64,000 bases of DNA from Cytospora piceicola (GCA_023375675.1 JALQBC010000019.1:62001-126000); one strand, 5' to 3'. Counted from the first letter of the stretch, positions 1 through 11,475 are shown. Notes: generated from the letters alone by a model not told the origin. Translations and numbers: made by a program.

Positions 1-1408
1 GTGATTCCAGATTCTCAGCTCTCACAAGCCCCGTGTTAAAAATTCCTTCATGGATATATGTTTCGAGCATCCTTGCCCTAGGGTACCCGGTGGCACTGGA
101 GGACCTTGGAGTCTTGCTGGTGGGTAGGACTTGTAGCCATGGTATTACTTTACATAATATAACGGGGCAAATGAACGACCAATTATTCTGTCTCGCCGGG
201 TTCTTGTAATTGACTCCAATAGTTATCGGAAATGTATAGATGGTGGTCAAGCAAATAGGAAAGATACCCCCCATTCCATGATTATTGAACCCTAACCCTA
301 GCTCCTATCATTCCGAGCGCTCCACGCTTCGACGTGCCTTGGAGGCATCACTTCTATATAACATAGAACGACAGGCATGAATCTAAAGCGAGTAGCATTC
401 CCATGACTTACATAGAAACAAAGGTTTGGCCGTATGAGACCGCTCAAGGGGTATTGTAATGTAAGACCAGGCCGGACAAGTCAGCGTTGGCATCACGAAC
501 CAACCATCACCACCGTTGCCAGTGCATCGTAATACGGGCTTGCACATTGTGGTGCTATATCTCGGCATCACTCAATGTACCACACGTACTCATGTTGATG
601 ATAGCATATACACCTCGGCAATCTTGTAGCATCGCTTGGACCGATGTACTGTAAGGATATCCTGAGCTTCCTACTCCAGCGTCCACCTTCAACCTCAAGG
701 AATGTCACTCGGGTTCTCTAGGCTTGAGACAATGTAACTGCACATAACTGCACGAATATAGAGTCCATAACACGGTGGAGCACATACATGGAGGCAGTGT
801 CATTCTTTTTGGAATATGATGCTTGATAAGGCGGAGTCAAAACCCTCCAAACTCAGTACAGTATTCATCTACACTGCTGTTGGATGCCCTCCTGTCCACG
901 GGTTTTCAACTTGATTACGCAGTGCTGTCGATCCTTTCTGGGCCCCATGAGTCTGGAAATGAACTTAGACGTGGAGAAAGGCAAGAAATGATTTCGCTTT
1001 GCTGTTCCCACGGCTTTAACCCAATAAGTCAATTATACCATTAAAAACGTGTCGTACCTAATAGGTCCCCCACCCGCAAGGCTAGAGTACTTCGACCGAG
1101 TTCACAGATCAAGTGAATCTCCGCCTTTTTCTCAGTTTTAACTCCAGCTTCCAAAGTCCTCTTGATCAAACGATGCTATGGCCCCGTTACGTCTCTATCA
1201 AGGGCACGAACATACCAGCACCCTCCAGCTCCGTCCCTTGCGGCGTTTCCGAATACTCAAAACCAAGTTGACAGTCGCGAGATTTCGGAACGAGTCTCAG
1301 GTTGTGCTGTCAATGTACTTGATATTACTTGATGAGAGTGATGTCTTTGCTTCTGCAGCCAAGGTTAACATTGAGCGTGTGTGCTGTGTGCTTAGGGGAT
1401 GAATCACT
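1..1408. other. Intergenic, no supported gene
   Basis: Only short open frames without family features occur here. At 288-301 there are two telomere-type CCCTAA units (AACCCTAACCCTAG). A similar CCCTAACCCTA lies at 3909-3919. These are too short to indicate a chromosome end and may be promoter telobox-like motifs or chance. A gene whose body lies left of the window cannot be excluded. Confidence 0.5.
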
Positions 1409-2265
1409 TTAGACAGTGTCGCAGTACTCAACCATTCTATCTGCGGCATGTTTGTTGCCTCCGTGACCAAAGGCTCTGTTCGCATCTGTCAGATCGAGAT
1501 GACACGAGGCCGAATTCAGTTGGAAAACAAAAAACGAGGACCACATACCCGGAGTTGCGGAGAAGGCACTCGTGGGCACCGACACGATGGAGATTTTCAG
1601 TGACGACATAATCAAAGTTGGGTCTGGACCAAGATCCCAAGTGACCGTGACAGTATCCGTGTTGGACGGCAATGGAGAGGGGAAGTCTGTTGACGAAGTG
1701 CAAGTCGGGAGAGCTGTCAAAATCATGGCGCCGCCTGCTGTGTTGTACTCCTGAGTACATCCTGTGCCTCCATTAGTACCACCTCTTTTCCACCCTCGGT
1801 TCCTGCATTATATCACCTACCAGAGAGTGTGAAGACATCGGACCTGTTAGAAAAGCCCGGGCAGAATGAGTCATCGTGGCTGCCAGTGTCGCAGAAGTAC
1901 TGGTCGTCAAGGCCCCAGCACTTCCCAACAGGCTGTGCAGCTGTCAGGTTGCTTCCGGTAGTTGACCCGGCACAGAACTCAGGGCATGTCGATCCGTGTG
2001 TCCAGTTAGGCATGTTACAAGCGCCTCGGTACAACGAGTTGATGGTGCCGCTCTCCTGACACAGATGGTTGAGCAGGCAGAGGTCACCCTGAGCGCAGCA
2101 AAGACCATCTGCTCCAGCGTTGCCATAGCACTCGTGCATGTCATATGCGTTGGACCCATCTGGCCAGTAGCAGTCTGCGGAAACGAGAGAGCCGAGATGA
2201 GCCAGTAGGATGAAGCATGGTAGAAGGACTGAAAGAGGAAAAAGAAGCTTTCGGTTGGATGCCAT
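1409..2265 (-). CDS. Cys-rich secreted protein, two or three exons
   Basis: Exon 1 is 2265-1821. It encodes a signal peptide (residues 1-30, hydrophobic core FPLSVLLPCFILLAHLGSLVSA, cut near the A-D at 30-31) and a Cys-rich ectodomain with W-P-D-G, C-C and DQYFCDTGSHDDSFCPG segments. This looks like a family of fungal secreted or cell-surface proteins of unknown function; I recognise the pattern but no characterised member. A donor GTAGGT at 1820 and an acceptor CACAG ending at 1762 join exon 1 in phase to 1761, giving SGCTQEYNTAGG. The predicted product is 265 aa. A second GTATGT donor at 1548 with an acceptor at 1486 would remove 63 bp without changing frame (244 aa), so the 3' structure is uncertain. 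Relatives usually carry a C-terminal membrane segment, and none is seen here. Several N-glycosylation sites (NWT, NLT, NRS) fit secretion. Confidence 0.75.
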
Positions 2266-2861
2266 CGCGGTTGTGGATTTGTCGTAGCCTGTTCAAGAGT
2301 CTAACTATTGGACACAATCACGAAGAAGAGGGATCCTGCTGAGATTGAAAAGTTTGCTTGCTCTCGGGTGTGCTCATAACTGACATTTTCGTTCCAAATA
2401 TATTCCTCTCATCATCTCATGCTGTGCTGTTCTGCAATTACATTCCTGCTGTGTAGCTAAATGTGCATGATTGATTGAGCGCTTTGCCGGAGTCACCGTT
2501 ACTGTGAGACAGATTCTTGGGGCCACAAATTGGGGTGATATTTCTTTGTGAGATCCCGATGAACCTGATAATTTCCCGCAACGTATGTGTACGATGTGGA
2601 ACATTGATCAAGCTGATGCTAAGATGGTGTTATGCACCTAGTATCACGGTGGAAAGTCTCGGCCTTCCAGCTACCTTCAATCACCCTTTGATGTCCTGAA
2701 TTTGTCTTCGTTATGTGAGACAATCTTGGGCCACCAGGATCCTCCTCACAAGCTTGCTATATGCGAGACACAGAATTATGGACGGGTAACAAAGAAACTG
2801 AGACTATCGGAGACTTTCAACTTTCGAGCACACGGAAAAAATATGCTACCATGGTGTTTCC

Positions 2862-3143
2862 TTACAACATTGAATAGCGTCTCAATTGGGGAACACCTTT
2901 TGAAGTCGTCAATACAACTGACGGCCTAGTATATGTGCGATCTGGGGACACCTTTTCTTCGTTGGAAGAACCATAGAAATTATAATAGAGCCGAAATTGT
3001 TTGATAGGGCCGCGAGAGAGATGGGCATTGGCATGCTGGACGGTAAATACATACCCGAGATGAGCAACAATGAGATATTGATCATGGATATCACAACACG
3101 GGACATTCCCAAATGGCCAGTATAAGCTTGAGCTTCCTCGGGG
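2862..3143 (-). pseudogene. Possible coding remnant (93 open codons)
   Basis: A 93-codon stop-free frame follows an acceptor-like CTTAG at 3146-3144 and ends in TAA at 2862. It has a protein-like composition (YWPFGNVPCCDIHDQYL, then NFYGSSNEEKVSPDRTYTRP). An overlapping frame upstream contains DPQNLSPEEAQAY, so the two could be halves of one frameshifted gene. No family was recognised and no start codon or complete exon structure was found. It may be chance. Confidence 0.2.
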
Positions 3144-4067
3144 CTAAGGTTTTGCGGATCGAGAGGTGGCCTAGAAGGTCCCCAAGATAACCATGAACAT
3201 GGCAACTTTCCATAGACGTTAACAGAAACTATAGAATGGAGTATTATCACAATATGCCCTGTACACAATGCAAACTGTACCCGCTGAGCTGCAGGGACAC
3301 CCCCAACTCCAAAACGGGATATCAAGCCATATGCAAGCTCTCAAGGTTATCTAGGGGTGGTCACCCTCAGTTGGCTAGTGTAGTGGCTCTGTTCGATGCT
3401 TTGCTTGTCACCAAATAGGCCTCACTTGTCAGGTCACTTTAACTTTTGGTAATTGGTTAAAGGCGTCCCTCGAAACTTACATACTTACTCACTGAGGTAA
3501 GTACTTTCGTAAGTATCCATGGATGTAGGCTTACCTACGAACTCGACAAGTTCACCCATAACCTCGGGTTGGGTGGACCAAGCCACAACTTTCAAGACCA
3601 CTTATCCCTACAACTGATATTCGGGTATGTTTAGGCATATCGCTAGAGCCCTACATTGATGCTCCTGCAACCAGTCGCTTGTTTGTTGGGAATGAAGAAT
3701 ATACAATACACTATATTCCCTGGAGCGTTACCCCTGTACAGTGGCCGTTCACCCCCCTGTGGACTACTCATGGCAGACTTGGTCCAGGACAGTCAATCAC
3801 ACTATGTACATCCGGCTACTTGACCCAGAGTGTAATAGACATAGTACATCTATGAAGAGTGTGTGAATCGCTTACTGGAGAACATATTACCCCATACTTG
3901 AATCATAGCCCTAACCCTATACTACCATAGTTCGGTCTCCGAGTCTGCAAGACCGGCAATCCCGTGGCCCGAGACAAGTCCGAGGTATATAATCGAACCT
4001 CCAACCCTCTCTCTCTCTGGTTCCGACTTACTGGTCACGGATTACCGTACTTACCAAATCAGCCAAT
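3144..4067. other. Intergenic and upstream region of the Zn2Cys6 gene
   Basis: No supported gene. The right-hand part is the presumed promoter of the transcription factor starting at 4068, with a TATA-like box and a CT-rich stretch near 4009-4019. The 3480-3540 interval has several close copies of CTTAC/GTAAG of unknown meaning. Confidence 0.5.
3986..3992 (+). promoter_or_regulatory. TATA-like box for the Zn2Cys6 gene
   Basis: TATATAA lies 76 bp before the ATG at 4068 and is followed by a CT-rich stretch typical of fungal transcription start regions. Inferred from sequence and position only. Confidence 0.4.
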
Positions 4068-6847
4068 ATGTTCGTACCCCGAGATGAGGAGCCTTTAAGA
4101 AAACGCCAGCGCATAGCACGTTCATGCCAGCAATGCCGAAGCCGCAAGGTCAAATGCGATCAAGGGCTGCCGTGTGGTTCCTGTCGACGGTCGCGGGACG
4201 CGCTGTCGTGCAACTATCGCGACCATGTCCCTCTTAGGGCCGATAGGCCCGAGATGGATTCCGGCAACAGGACTGCAGTCACCGTTTCTCCTAGCTCAGA
4301 AGCAAGTACCAGCCATGTCCGTACTGAAACTACTGGATCGCCGGCATATGAAAAGACAGTCCGGGAGCTTCAAGAGCGCGTGCGTCGCCTTGAGGACTCC
4401 CAAGTCAACGGCCGCGCTTCGCGAGATATTCATGCGGTGGATCATATGGCAACAACTCAAGAGATGTCAGTCGAGCCCATCACACCTCGTCTGCGTTCTA
4501 CCCCAGCAAAGGTGAAACTGTTCGGCCAGTCTCACTGGATGCACGTTGCCGAGAAGGTTCGTAGTGAACACTTGCCCCAATATTATTATAGCTCTTTTCC
4601 TTGCCTGCCGCATTTCGGTCCATTTCTACATTCCATGTCAATGCCTTGCCTTTTCCGTTGCACCATGGATTTATACCCATCTACTTACCATTCTGCTACC
4701 TGATGTGTCTCTGCTACCTCGGGGGGCGGGGAGGTCGCCTATAATTAAGACAAGATTCTGCTTTCGCCCCAGCTGATAAAAATATGCTTATAGATCCAGG
4801 CCATTGGCTCCTTTGACTCTGAAGTTGAGCCTCCTATAGGCCGAGACAAGGCAGAGTTCGTGAGAGCTTTGAAGGAGCTGAGAGCTCTACGCAGCGCCAT
4901 CAAATCACACCAACGACCAAGCACAGACAGCCCCATCAGTTTATCAGATCTGCATGCCACATTCCTTCCCCGAAAAGAATGTGATGTACTGATTGAAAGC
5001 TACTTACGAACAATCGAGAAGATCTACCGCATCCTTCATGTCCCGACTTTCCTCGAGAATTACGCCCAGTTCTGGGGAAATGCTCGAGCGATGCCCCAGG
5101 TAAGCAAAAGGCAGCTATAGAGTTGCCCCTTCCTTATGGCATATTCATTGGTAATAGGCCGTACCACGATGGCAGTAAAAAGTAGGAACAAATATAGACT
5201 GAGGCGCGAGAAAAGGATTGAGCCGACAAACCCCGGAGGATGCGGGAGCGCAGAAACATGACTGACCAATGGGCCATGAACATATCTAGGTTTTCATTGT
5301 GAATCTGGCCCTCGTTTTGGCCATCGGTGTGGCGTTCACTTCCCATAGGCAAACAAACGGCATCAACTTTGATACTCTGCGGCGTAAAGCTCAGCAATGG
5401 ATTTATACGGCTCAGTGGTGGCTTTCAGGCCCAACGGAGAAGGCAACACAAAACTTACATGCGTTGCAGTCCTTCTGCCTGCTTATCCTGGCCCGTCAGG
5501 TCAATGGCTTGGGAAACTCCCCATCTCTATCACCAGCCTCTTTGCTCTCCATGGCGATGCAGATGGGCCTACACCGGGATGCGCAAGCATTTCCGACACT
5601 TTCTCACTTTGAGGTCGAGTCCAGAGCTCGAATTTGGGCTACAGTCGTCGAACTCTACCTTCCCTCGCTCCTAGACAGCAGCGTTCCCATGCTAGTGGAC
5701 TTGCATGCCGTCGAAGCCAGAACTCCTTCAATTATCAACGACTCGGACTTGACGGATGGCCCCGTATCCAAAGCGCCTCAGGCGCCAGGCGATCGCACAA
5801 CAGACATGTCGATTCAACTGTTACTGTTGAAATCCCAAAAGCTCAGGCTTCGGGCCATACAGATACTGAGTGATGTGCGGATGCAGACTACGTACGAGAC
5901 GGTGGTGGACCTCGCCAATCAACTTCGCTCGGCCTGCACGGAGGTCGCAGCGTTTTTCCAGTCCCGAGCGGCATACCTGGAGCCCGAGACAGCATTCCAC
6001 CGGAAGTACATCGACATGTATCTCCGCAAGCACATCCTCCTGCTACACCGGCCCTACATGCTGCAAGCTCATGGAGATCCACGCTTCTACCTCTCCCGCA
6101 AGACGTCTTTAGAGTCATGCATGATCATGGCGTCCTACACTGACGACCTGAGCCTTCCTTTCGCAGAGCCCGATGACTTCTGCAGCCTAATGGTCCACGG
6201 CTCGGGACACTTCCGCGGCGGCCTGGGTCTGGATGTCATCGTGACTCTAGCTTTCGAGCTCATCACTCAGCTCACAGAAGACGGCCCGAGCCGTGCTCCC
6301 GGGCAAATATCGTATGACCCCGCCCATAAGCTCGCCCGGGAAGCTCGAGAGCCCATCGTTCGCCGTCTGGAGCACATCCGGGAGCAATTATTCCAGATCA
6401 TTGCGCTTGGTAACCCAAGTCTCATGAGGTCCGGGATGGTATCGGTCCTGTTGGCTCACATCAAGGCCCTCGAGGCCGGGGGGAACACCAGGGAACCGCT
6501 CTACGGGGCTGTACAGGAGTGCATGGAGAAATGCTTGGAGCTGTTACGGGAGTATATGGCTGCCCATGCATCGCAAGCTCAGGGGCCAGCCGACAAATTG
6601 CCTGAGCTGTTCGATGGGTCTGAGATTGGTTTTGAGGAACTGGTGAGTTTCAAATGCTGGCTATCCCCTTGCAGACAACTCTTCGGCTCTACCTACCCAC
6701 GCGGGCAACTTGAAGCCTCAGAGGGATCTTGACCGGTTTGACTGACATGCTAAAATATAGGACCTGGGTGCACTCATAGACCCCCTGAATCTATTCGGAG
6801 CTTCATTGTTGAATGGTGACTTCGGCGATTCCAGGTTTGATCTATAG
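4068..6847 (+). CDS. Zn2Cys6 fungal transcription factor, four exons
   Basis: Predicted exons are 4068-4556, 4800-5099, 5290-6642 and 6761-6847, all joining in phase 0, giving 742 aa. The Zn2Cys6 DNA-binding cluster is at about residues 20-50 (CQQCRSRKVKCDQGLPCGSC, then a sixth Cys in LSCNY). A short coiled-coil-like segment follows (VRELQERVRRLED). The middle homology (fungal-specific TF) domain is well conserved, with FDTLRRKAQQWIYTAQWWLS, then LQSFCLLILARQVNGLG and MQMGLHRDAQAFPTL. These proteins bind CGG-type sites as nuclear regulators, often of metabolism; the target here is unknown. Donors GTAAGC (5100) and GTGAGT (6643) are canonical. The first donor (GTTCGT, 4557) and its 243-bp intron are the least certain part; it yields HVAEK-AIGSFDSEVE, close to relatives. 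The next gene to the right is disrupted, so no partner is obvious. Confidence 0.9.
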
Positions 6848-7659
6848 TTGTTCCATGCATCAAGTAAGGGAGTTTGGCGTTACAAATTACGCGACTTATT
6901 ACGAGAACTGCCGACCATCTGTAGACCTTCCCAGCCTCTACATCTAGCACAGCGCTGCAAATGGTCTATAGTTCGGAGTAGATGTTTCCAAATTATACCA
7001 AACAAAACACTGGATATCCTTGTCGAAACAGACCACTGCACTAGCCAACTAAAAAGTTAACAACCCCTGGATGAACTCAAATTGGATTTGGCTTATAGTT
7101 GCATATCCTGCAACACGTCCCTGCAGATGAATACGTCTCTCTTGCAATTTGGATAAGATCGGTCCTGCTCTGGCCCGGGGTAGGTTTTTGTCTTTGCTGA
7201 GGAATATAGGGTTTTGAAACACAGTCCAGATGTCGCGATCGGGTCCCGTTCCTGCTTTGGTGATGCCCTCAACCAGTGGGTTTTCGGCCTAATCAAATGA
7301 AAATGGTCTCTTGTGAAAGGGCTTCAATTGATGAAGATGCCCAGGTGGTGATGGCTTCATTTCAACGAATGAAGGCGATCGCGAAGGGGAATTGTGCAAA
7401 GGCGCACAACCTGTTGAACAGAACCACTACACTTCCTTCCCAACGTTAAGGTGAAACAACAGGCCAGACGAGCCACCATCGAGGAGCCAGAAGGGCAACT
7501 GAAGCCTTCTGCGGGCGCCAGTCACAACCCCTTTGAATTCCAGCCCGGGGACAATGGCGACGACGTGATGGCGTCTATCGAGAAAGACAGATCCCTAGTG
7601 ATTCCACTCTCTGGAGGGACATGGGGACGACGATCGCCGTCCCCCGTTTTCCCCCCTGA
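6848..7659. other. Intergenic
   Basis: 3' flank of the transcription factor. A stop-free stretch begins near 7451 (residues include NPFEFQPGDNGDD), but it is in a different frame from the split open frame at 7660-7800 and no family was recognised. Confidence 0.4.
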
Positions 7660-7789
7660 GCCCCCACTGCGACCAAGAACGCAGCCGCCGCCGCCATCAC
7701 AGGGGATGAGGCCGCTGACGGTTTCCAAACCCCGGCACGACCTTTCACGTCGTGGGAACAGCAACCTCAGAATCTTCATCCGAGCTTCC

Positions 7790-7801
7790 CTCCTCAGCAG
7801 C
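7790..7801. repeat. Left target-site duplication of the LINE
   Basis: CTCCTCAGCAGC, identical to 10155-10166 at the other end of the AT-rich insertion. The exact limit is blurred by the CT run beside the right copy. Confidence 0.7.
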
Positions 7802-10154
7802 TATAGGCCGCGAGAACGCGGTCTACTTCGACCCTAACAAAACGGAGGTTATACACTTCTTACGTCACCGGGAGAACTCCCTACCCGTAGTCTATTACGG
7901 GGAGGTCGCTAAGTCCTTAAGCGAGTCTCTCCGCTAGCTAAGCATTTACTTTAACTGTAAGCTATAGTTTAAGTTATACGTCGAACTTTAAACGGCTAAG
8001 GCCCGGCGGGTTTCTTAGTACCTACGCGGCCTTTATACTACTACGTAAAGCCCTTTTACTTACTTAGTCCGTTTTATAGTTTAGGCTTACGTTAAGTCGG
8101 TCGCTACCTATAACGCCGAGGTTTAGTATTATAGCTATAAAAAGCTACGATAAAACCTCTTTTATAATTTAATACCCGCTAATAATAATAGTTTAGTATC
8201 TAAAATAGAGTTATACTTACTCCTTATATTAAAAGCTATCCTTCCGGTATAAAAAACTATATATAAAATAGTTCTTTACTATAAAACAGGTATCCTTTCT
8301 TTCGATATCTTCTTTACTATAGTACGAAAGCGTTTTACCTTTCGCTTTAACTTTTTTAACCTACTATACCCTTTAGTTATTAAGCTTTCCCTTTTATCGG
8401 CTTTTTTTTTATAGTACCGCCGATAGTAGCTTTTTATAAACTTCGAACGTTTTTTTACCTTTTTCCTATTCTTCTTTTAGCTAATACTTACTTTTTAAAT
8501 ATATACTAAGTCGACTTACGTCCCGGTTATTTTTAAAAATAAGATAAAAACAGCAATTTATTATTTAAAGTAGTTAATAAAAGTTTTTACGTCGGACTTA
8601 GTTATATATTTAGATAAATCGAAATAAAAAACTAAAAAGATAAGTTAAAAGTTTATAATTTATTAATATAGGTTTTTAATTTACTTTTTTAAAAGCTGTT
8701 TCGATAAAACAGAGGTTTTTAATACCGAAATAACTAACGTTTTTTAAAAGCTTTAGTTTATATATTATATCGTTAACCTCGACGTTAGCCTTTACGATAT
8801 CTATATTTATCTCGATAACTCTTTAGTTATCTATTACCTTTATAATACTTTACCGGTTTTATTCCGATAAAAGTATATTTTTTTTAAGCTTTAGCCGCGG
8901 TATAAAGTCTATATTATATATATATACGATAAACTTTAAAGTATATAGATATTTTTAGTAATAAAAAAGCCGATAGATTTATTAATAAAGGTTATTATTT
9001 TTTAGTTTCTTTTAAGTTAATAATAATTTCTTTACTTTTTATCGTTCGATAAACTATAAAAAAATAAACCGACTAAGCCTTTTAAGCTTAATAACGTTAA
9101 GTTATACCGGAATACTATACCCTCTTTAAGTTAATTATAAAAGTTATATATCTTTTTAAGCTTTTAGCTTTATAACGCTTTTTATAGTATTTACTTACTA
9201 CTTATACCGGCTATAACGACTTTTAGTTATACTATTAACGCTTTTAATACTATAATATTATATTAAAATACTTTTATAGCCGGCCGAAAACCTTTAAATA
9301 TATCTTTCGATATATTTATATCTTTTATACTTTATAACTAAAGATATTACTTTCAAGCGTAAAGGCTACTTATAAGTATTTCGGTAAAGACTTTTTAAAA
9401 TACTTTAGTTTAATAAAGCGGTTAAGTTTTTTCTTTTACTTCGTTAAACGTTTATACCTATAAATATATTAAAATACTACTTTCGGTTTTTTAATATAAT
9501 AGTATAACGGTATACCTTTTTCTTTTTATTTAAAGATACCTTATTTCTTTATTTCTATTTCTTTTTCTATTTTTATTTTTATTTTTATTTTTACTTTTAC
9601 TTTACTTTATTCCTTTTTTTAACGTTTATACCTTAATATTAGTAGTTTTTATAGCCTTTTTTAAATAAGCCGTTATAAAGCTTTAATAGTTAACTTCGGC
9701 TTTTTTTAAAAACTAAATTGTTTAACTATACTATAAATATACCCGAAACCGACTAAACGTTTATAATTACGATAATAGTTAATACTTTTTACCTTTAATA
9801 TAACGGTATAAAAGTAAGGTAAGTTTTAAATAAAAGGTTTTATTTAGTTAGTATAGTATTTTAAGTTTAATTATAGGTTTTTAAATAATAAGTAGTTTTT
9901 ACTATAAATATAAATTTCCTCTTTAATCTAATATTACGCTACGGTTAGCTAAAAAACTATAGCCCGAGTTACGTTATATTTATTTAAGATTATATAATTA
10001 CCTCTTTAGTAATCCTTTAAGTACCGTTACGCCGTAAACCTTATAAAAGGCAGGCCGGCCGTAGCGCTATATATAGTATAGATATATACAGATACTAACC
10101 GCCTCTAGCCTTCGGCCCTTCGGCGGTTAAATTCATCTCTCTCTCTCTCTCTCT
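7802..10154 (+). mobile_element. 5'-truncated, RIP-mutated Tad-like LINE
   Basis: A 2.35-kb AT-rich insertion whose plus strand encodes decayed non-LTR retrotransposon sequence. At 7806-7937 it reads NAVYFDPNKTEVIHFLRHRE followed by AKSLSESLR, the region after the YADD box in Tad-clade reverse transcriptases. Just after come remnants like RTAKARRVS-LRGL and NAEV-Y (reverse-transcriptase C-terminus). Near 8690-9000 are degraded RNase H motifs (EVF-TE, then LDN, then KKPIDLLIK, matching the GNEKADRLAK motif). The 5' part, including the reverse-transcriptase active site, is absent, as expected from truncated reverse transcription. The 3' end is a CT run (10136-10157). CpA and TpG dinucleotides are almost gone while CpG and TpA persist, and stops fill the frames. 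This is the RIP signature on both strands. The copy is certainly inactive. Confidence 0.88.
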
Positions 10155-10166
10155 CTCCTCAGCAGC
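10155..10166. repeat. Right target-site duplication of the LINE
   Basis: CTCCTCAGCAGC, the second copy of 7790-7801. The GC-normal sequence resumes here in the same reading frame as the left flank. Confidence 0.7.
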
Positions 10167-10315
10167 CATATGCGCCCGCCGGCACGCCGTACTACCAACG
10201 AGGAGCCACGCATCCTCCGGCCTTCGAATACCCTCACCAGCCTTCCTACGATCCCTACAAAACTCAAAATAAGGGTGACCACCCTTGCAGGATGTCTAAC
10301 TTTCTGGCTATGCTG

Positions 10316-10813
10316 CTATACTAAGACACCTGCAGTATTCCCAAGGGTTATCTGAATACAAGTGGAGTAGTAATAGAGTCGACTGGTACGCTCAAGCTCG
10401 GTACCCCGGCCTGAGTGTTGACTGGAAGCTAGTTCAAGACTCCATTTCTCTTCTGGTATGGTTTTTTCCTGGTCTTGTGAGGGCTTCCAGTGCTTGGGCA
10501 ACTGGACATGGGAAGGCCGTGGGGTATGGACGGTGTTCAGGTTCCCATAGTCGTGATCCTCAATTATCTCCTGGGTTTACTGCTCCTGGGATATTGTGAT
10601 AGTGCGGGTGTCACAATCTCGATGGAAGTGAATGCCTAGAAAGCGAGGCTGACGGACGAAGATGCGGACACCATTAGGGATCTTCGTGTTGAGAATTGCC
10701 ATTTGAAAGTCGAATTGTTGTGCCTCGAGGTCTATCATATTCGTATAGGAGATGAATGACTTTCGACCGACCTGCACTACAGCCAGGTAAAACGGTGACC
10801 GCGATTTGATGAA
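10316..10813 (-). pseudogene. Possible pseudogene with one in-frame stop
   Basis: One minus-strand frame is open from just after an acceptor-like CCTAG (10818-10814) to 10580 (78 codons, e.g. FISYTNMIDLEAQQFDF and RIFVRQPRFLGIHFHRDCD). It is broken by TAA at 10579-10577, then open again for 86 codons (LPKHWKPSQDQEKTIPEEKW) to a TAG at 10316-10318. The stop could come from CAA by a CpA to TpA change, the RIP direction, next to a RIP-mutated element. No family was recognised. It could also be a real exon ending at the first stop, or chance; the opposite strand of the second half also has an open frame. Confidence 0.3.
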
Positions 10814-11289
10814 CTAGGCTTGACTCTAGTCTTAATCTTGATATCTTGCAAAATCTGCGGATATTGAATGAATGAGAAGGTAGCGTTTATATAGTGACGG
10901 TATATTAGACTATCTTAAGTATAGAGCTGTGGCAGGACGCGGATTTGGCCACATCACTCTTTGAAAAGGCCTACTGCGAGATCACCTTGTACGAAGGTCA
11001 TAAAAACAGCAAGCGTGAGAGGGATGAGGGTGATCAGAAGAGATAATAGGTACATGAGTGTAAGTCCTTGATATCAAAGGCAAAAAGGTCTAATGGTGAG
11101 CCTGAGGGAGGTGGAAATTTCCTTGGAATAGAAAGATGAATTTGATGGGCCACACCTCACCCATGTTTTGTGACTTCTGGATTATAGGTCTTAGTTCCAG
11201 TTGAGCAGTAAGCAAGATGTTACTCTGAAATGGTACAGCAAGACGGAAGGATGATTGTCACTGGACTGGGAAGAAAGCACCTTAGGGTG
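10814..11289. other. Intergenic
   Basis: No supported gene. The right end leads into the promoter of the small gene at 11476. Confidence 0.4.
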
Positions 11290-11295
11290 TATAAA
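11290..11295 (+). promoter_or_regulatory. TATA box of a small gene
   Basis: TATAAA followed by a pyrimidine-rich stretch (CTCTTCTCCCTGCCCTTCTT, from about 11313). An A/C-rich leader (about 11380-11450) with CAAACAACCAAAACAAAC then precedes the ATG at 11476. This arrangement is typical of strongly expressed short fungal genes. Confidence 0.5.
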
Positions 11296-11475
11296 TCGGC
11301 GAGGCTGACAGCTCTTCTCCCTGCCCTTCTTCTCCATCAACACATCTTCAACAGCATACTTGTCAAGGAACCACAGACTCAAACAACCAAAACAAACAGT
11401 CAAGCAAGCATAATTGAAAAACTTCAACTTAACAACAAACCAAGATATCCTGAACCTGCCCCACACTTGGTCAAT

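Larger units (their letters stand above)
7660..10324 (+). pseudogene. Open frame split by a LINE insertion
   Basis: A stop-free frame at 7660-7800 (47 codons, ending in HPSFPPQQ) and one at 10166-10321 (52 codons, beginning PYAPAGTPYYQRGA) join in the same frame if the insertion and one copy of its 12-bp target repeat are removed. The predicted segment is rich in Pro, Gln and Tyr (WEQQPQN, FEYPHQPSYDPY), as in low-complexity fungal proteins. The start is not clear: a TGA lies at 7657-7659, directly before a possible AG acceptor, so this may be an internal exon. The function is unknown. The matching composition on both sides supports a once-continuous coding sequence, now broken. Confidence 0.5.

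Noticed and set aside
288..301. Telomere-like CCCTAA units
   Set aside because: Only two units here and two at 3909-3919; not enough for a telomere or an interstitial telomeric array.
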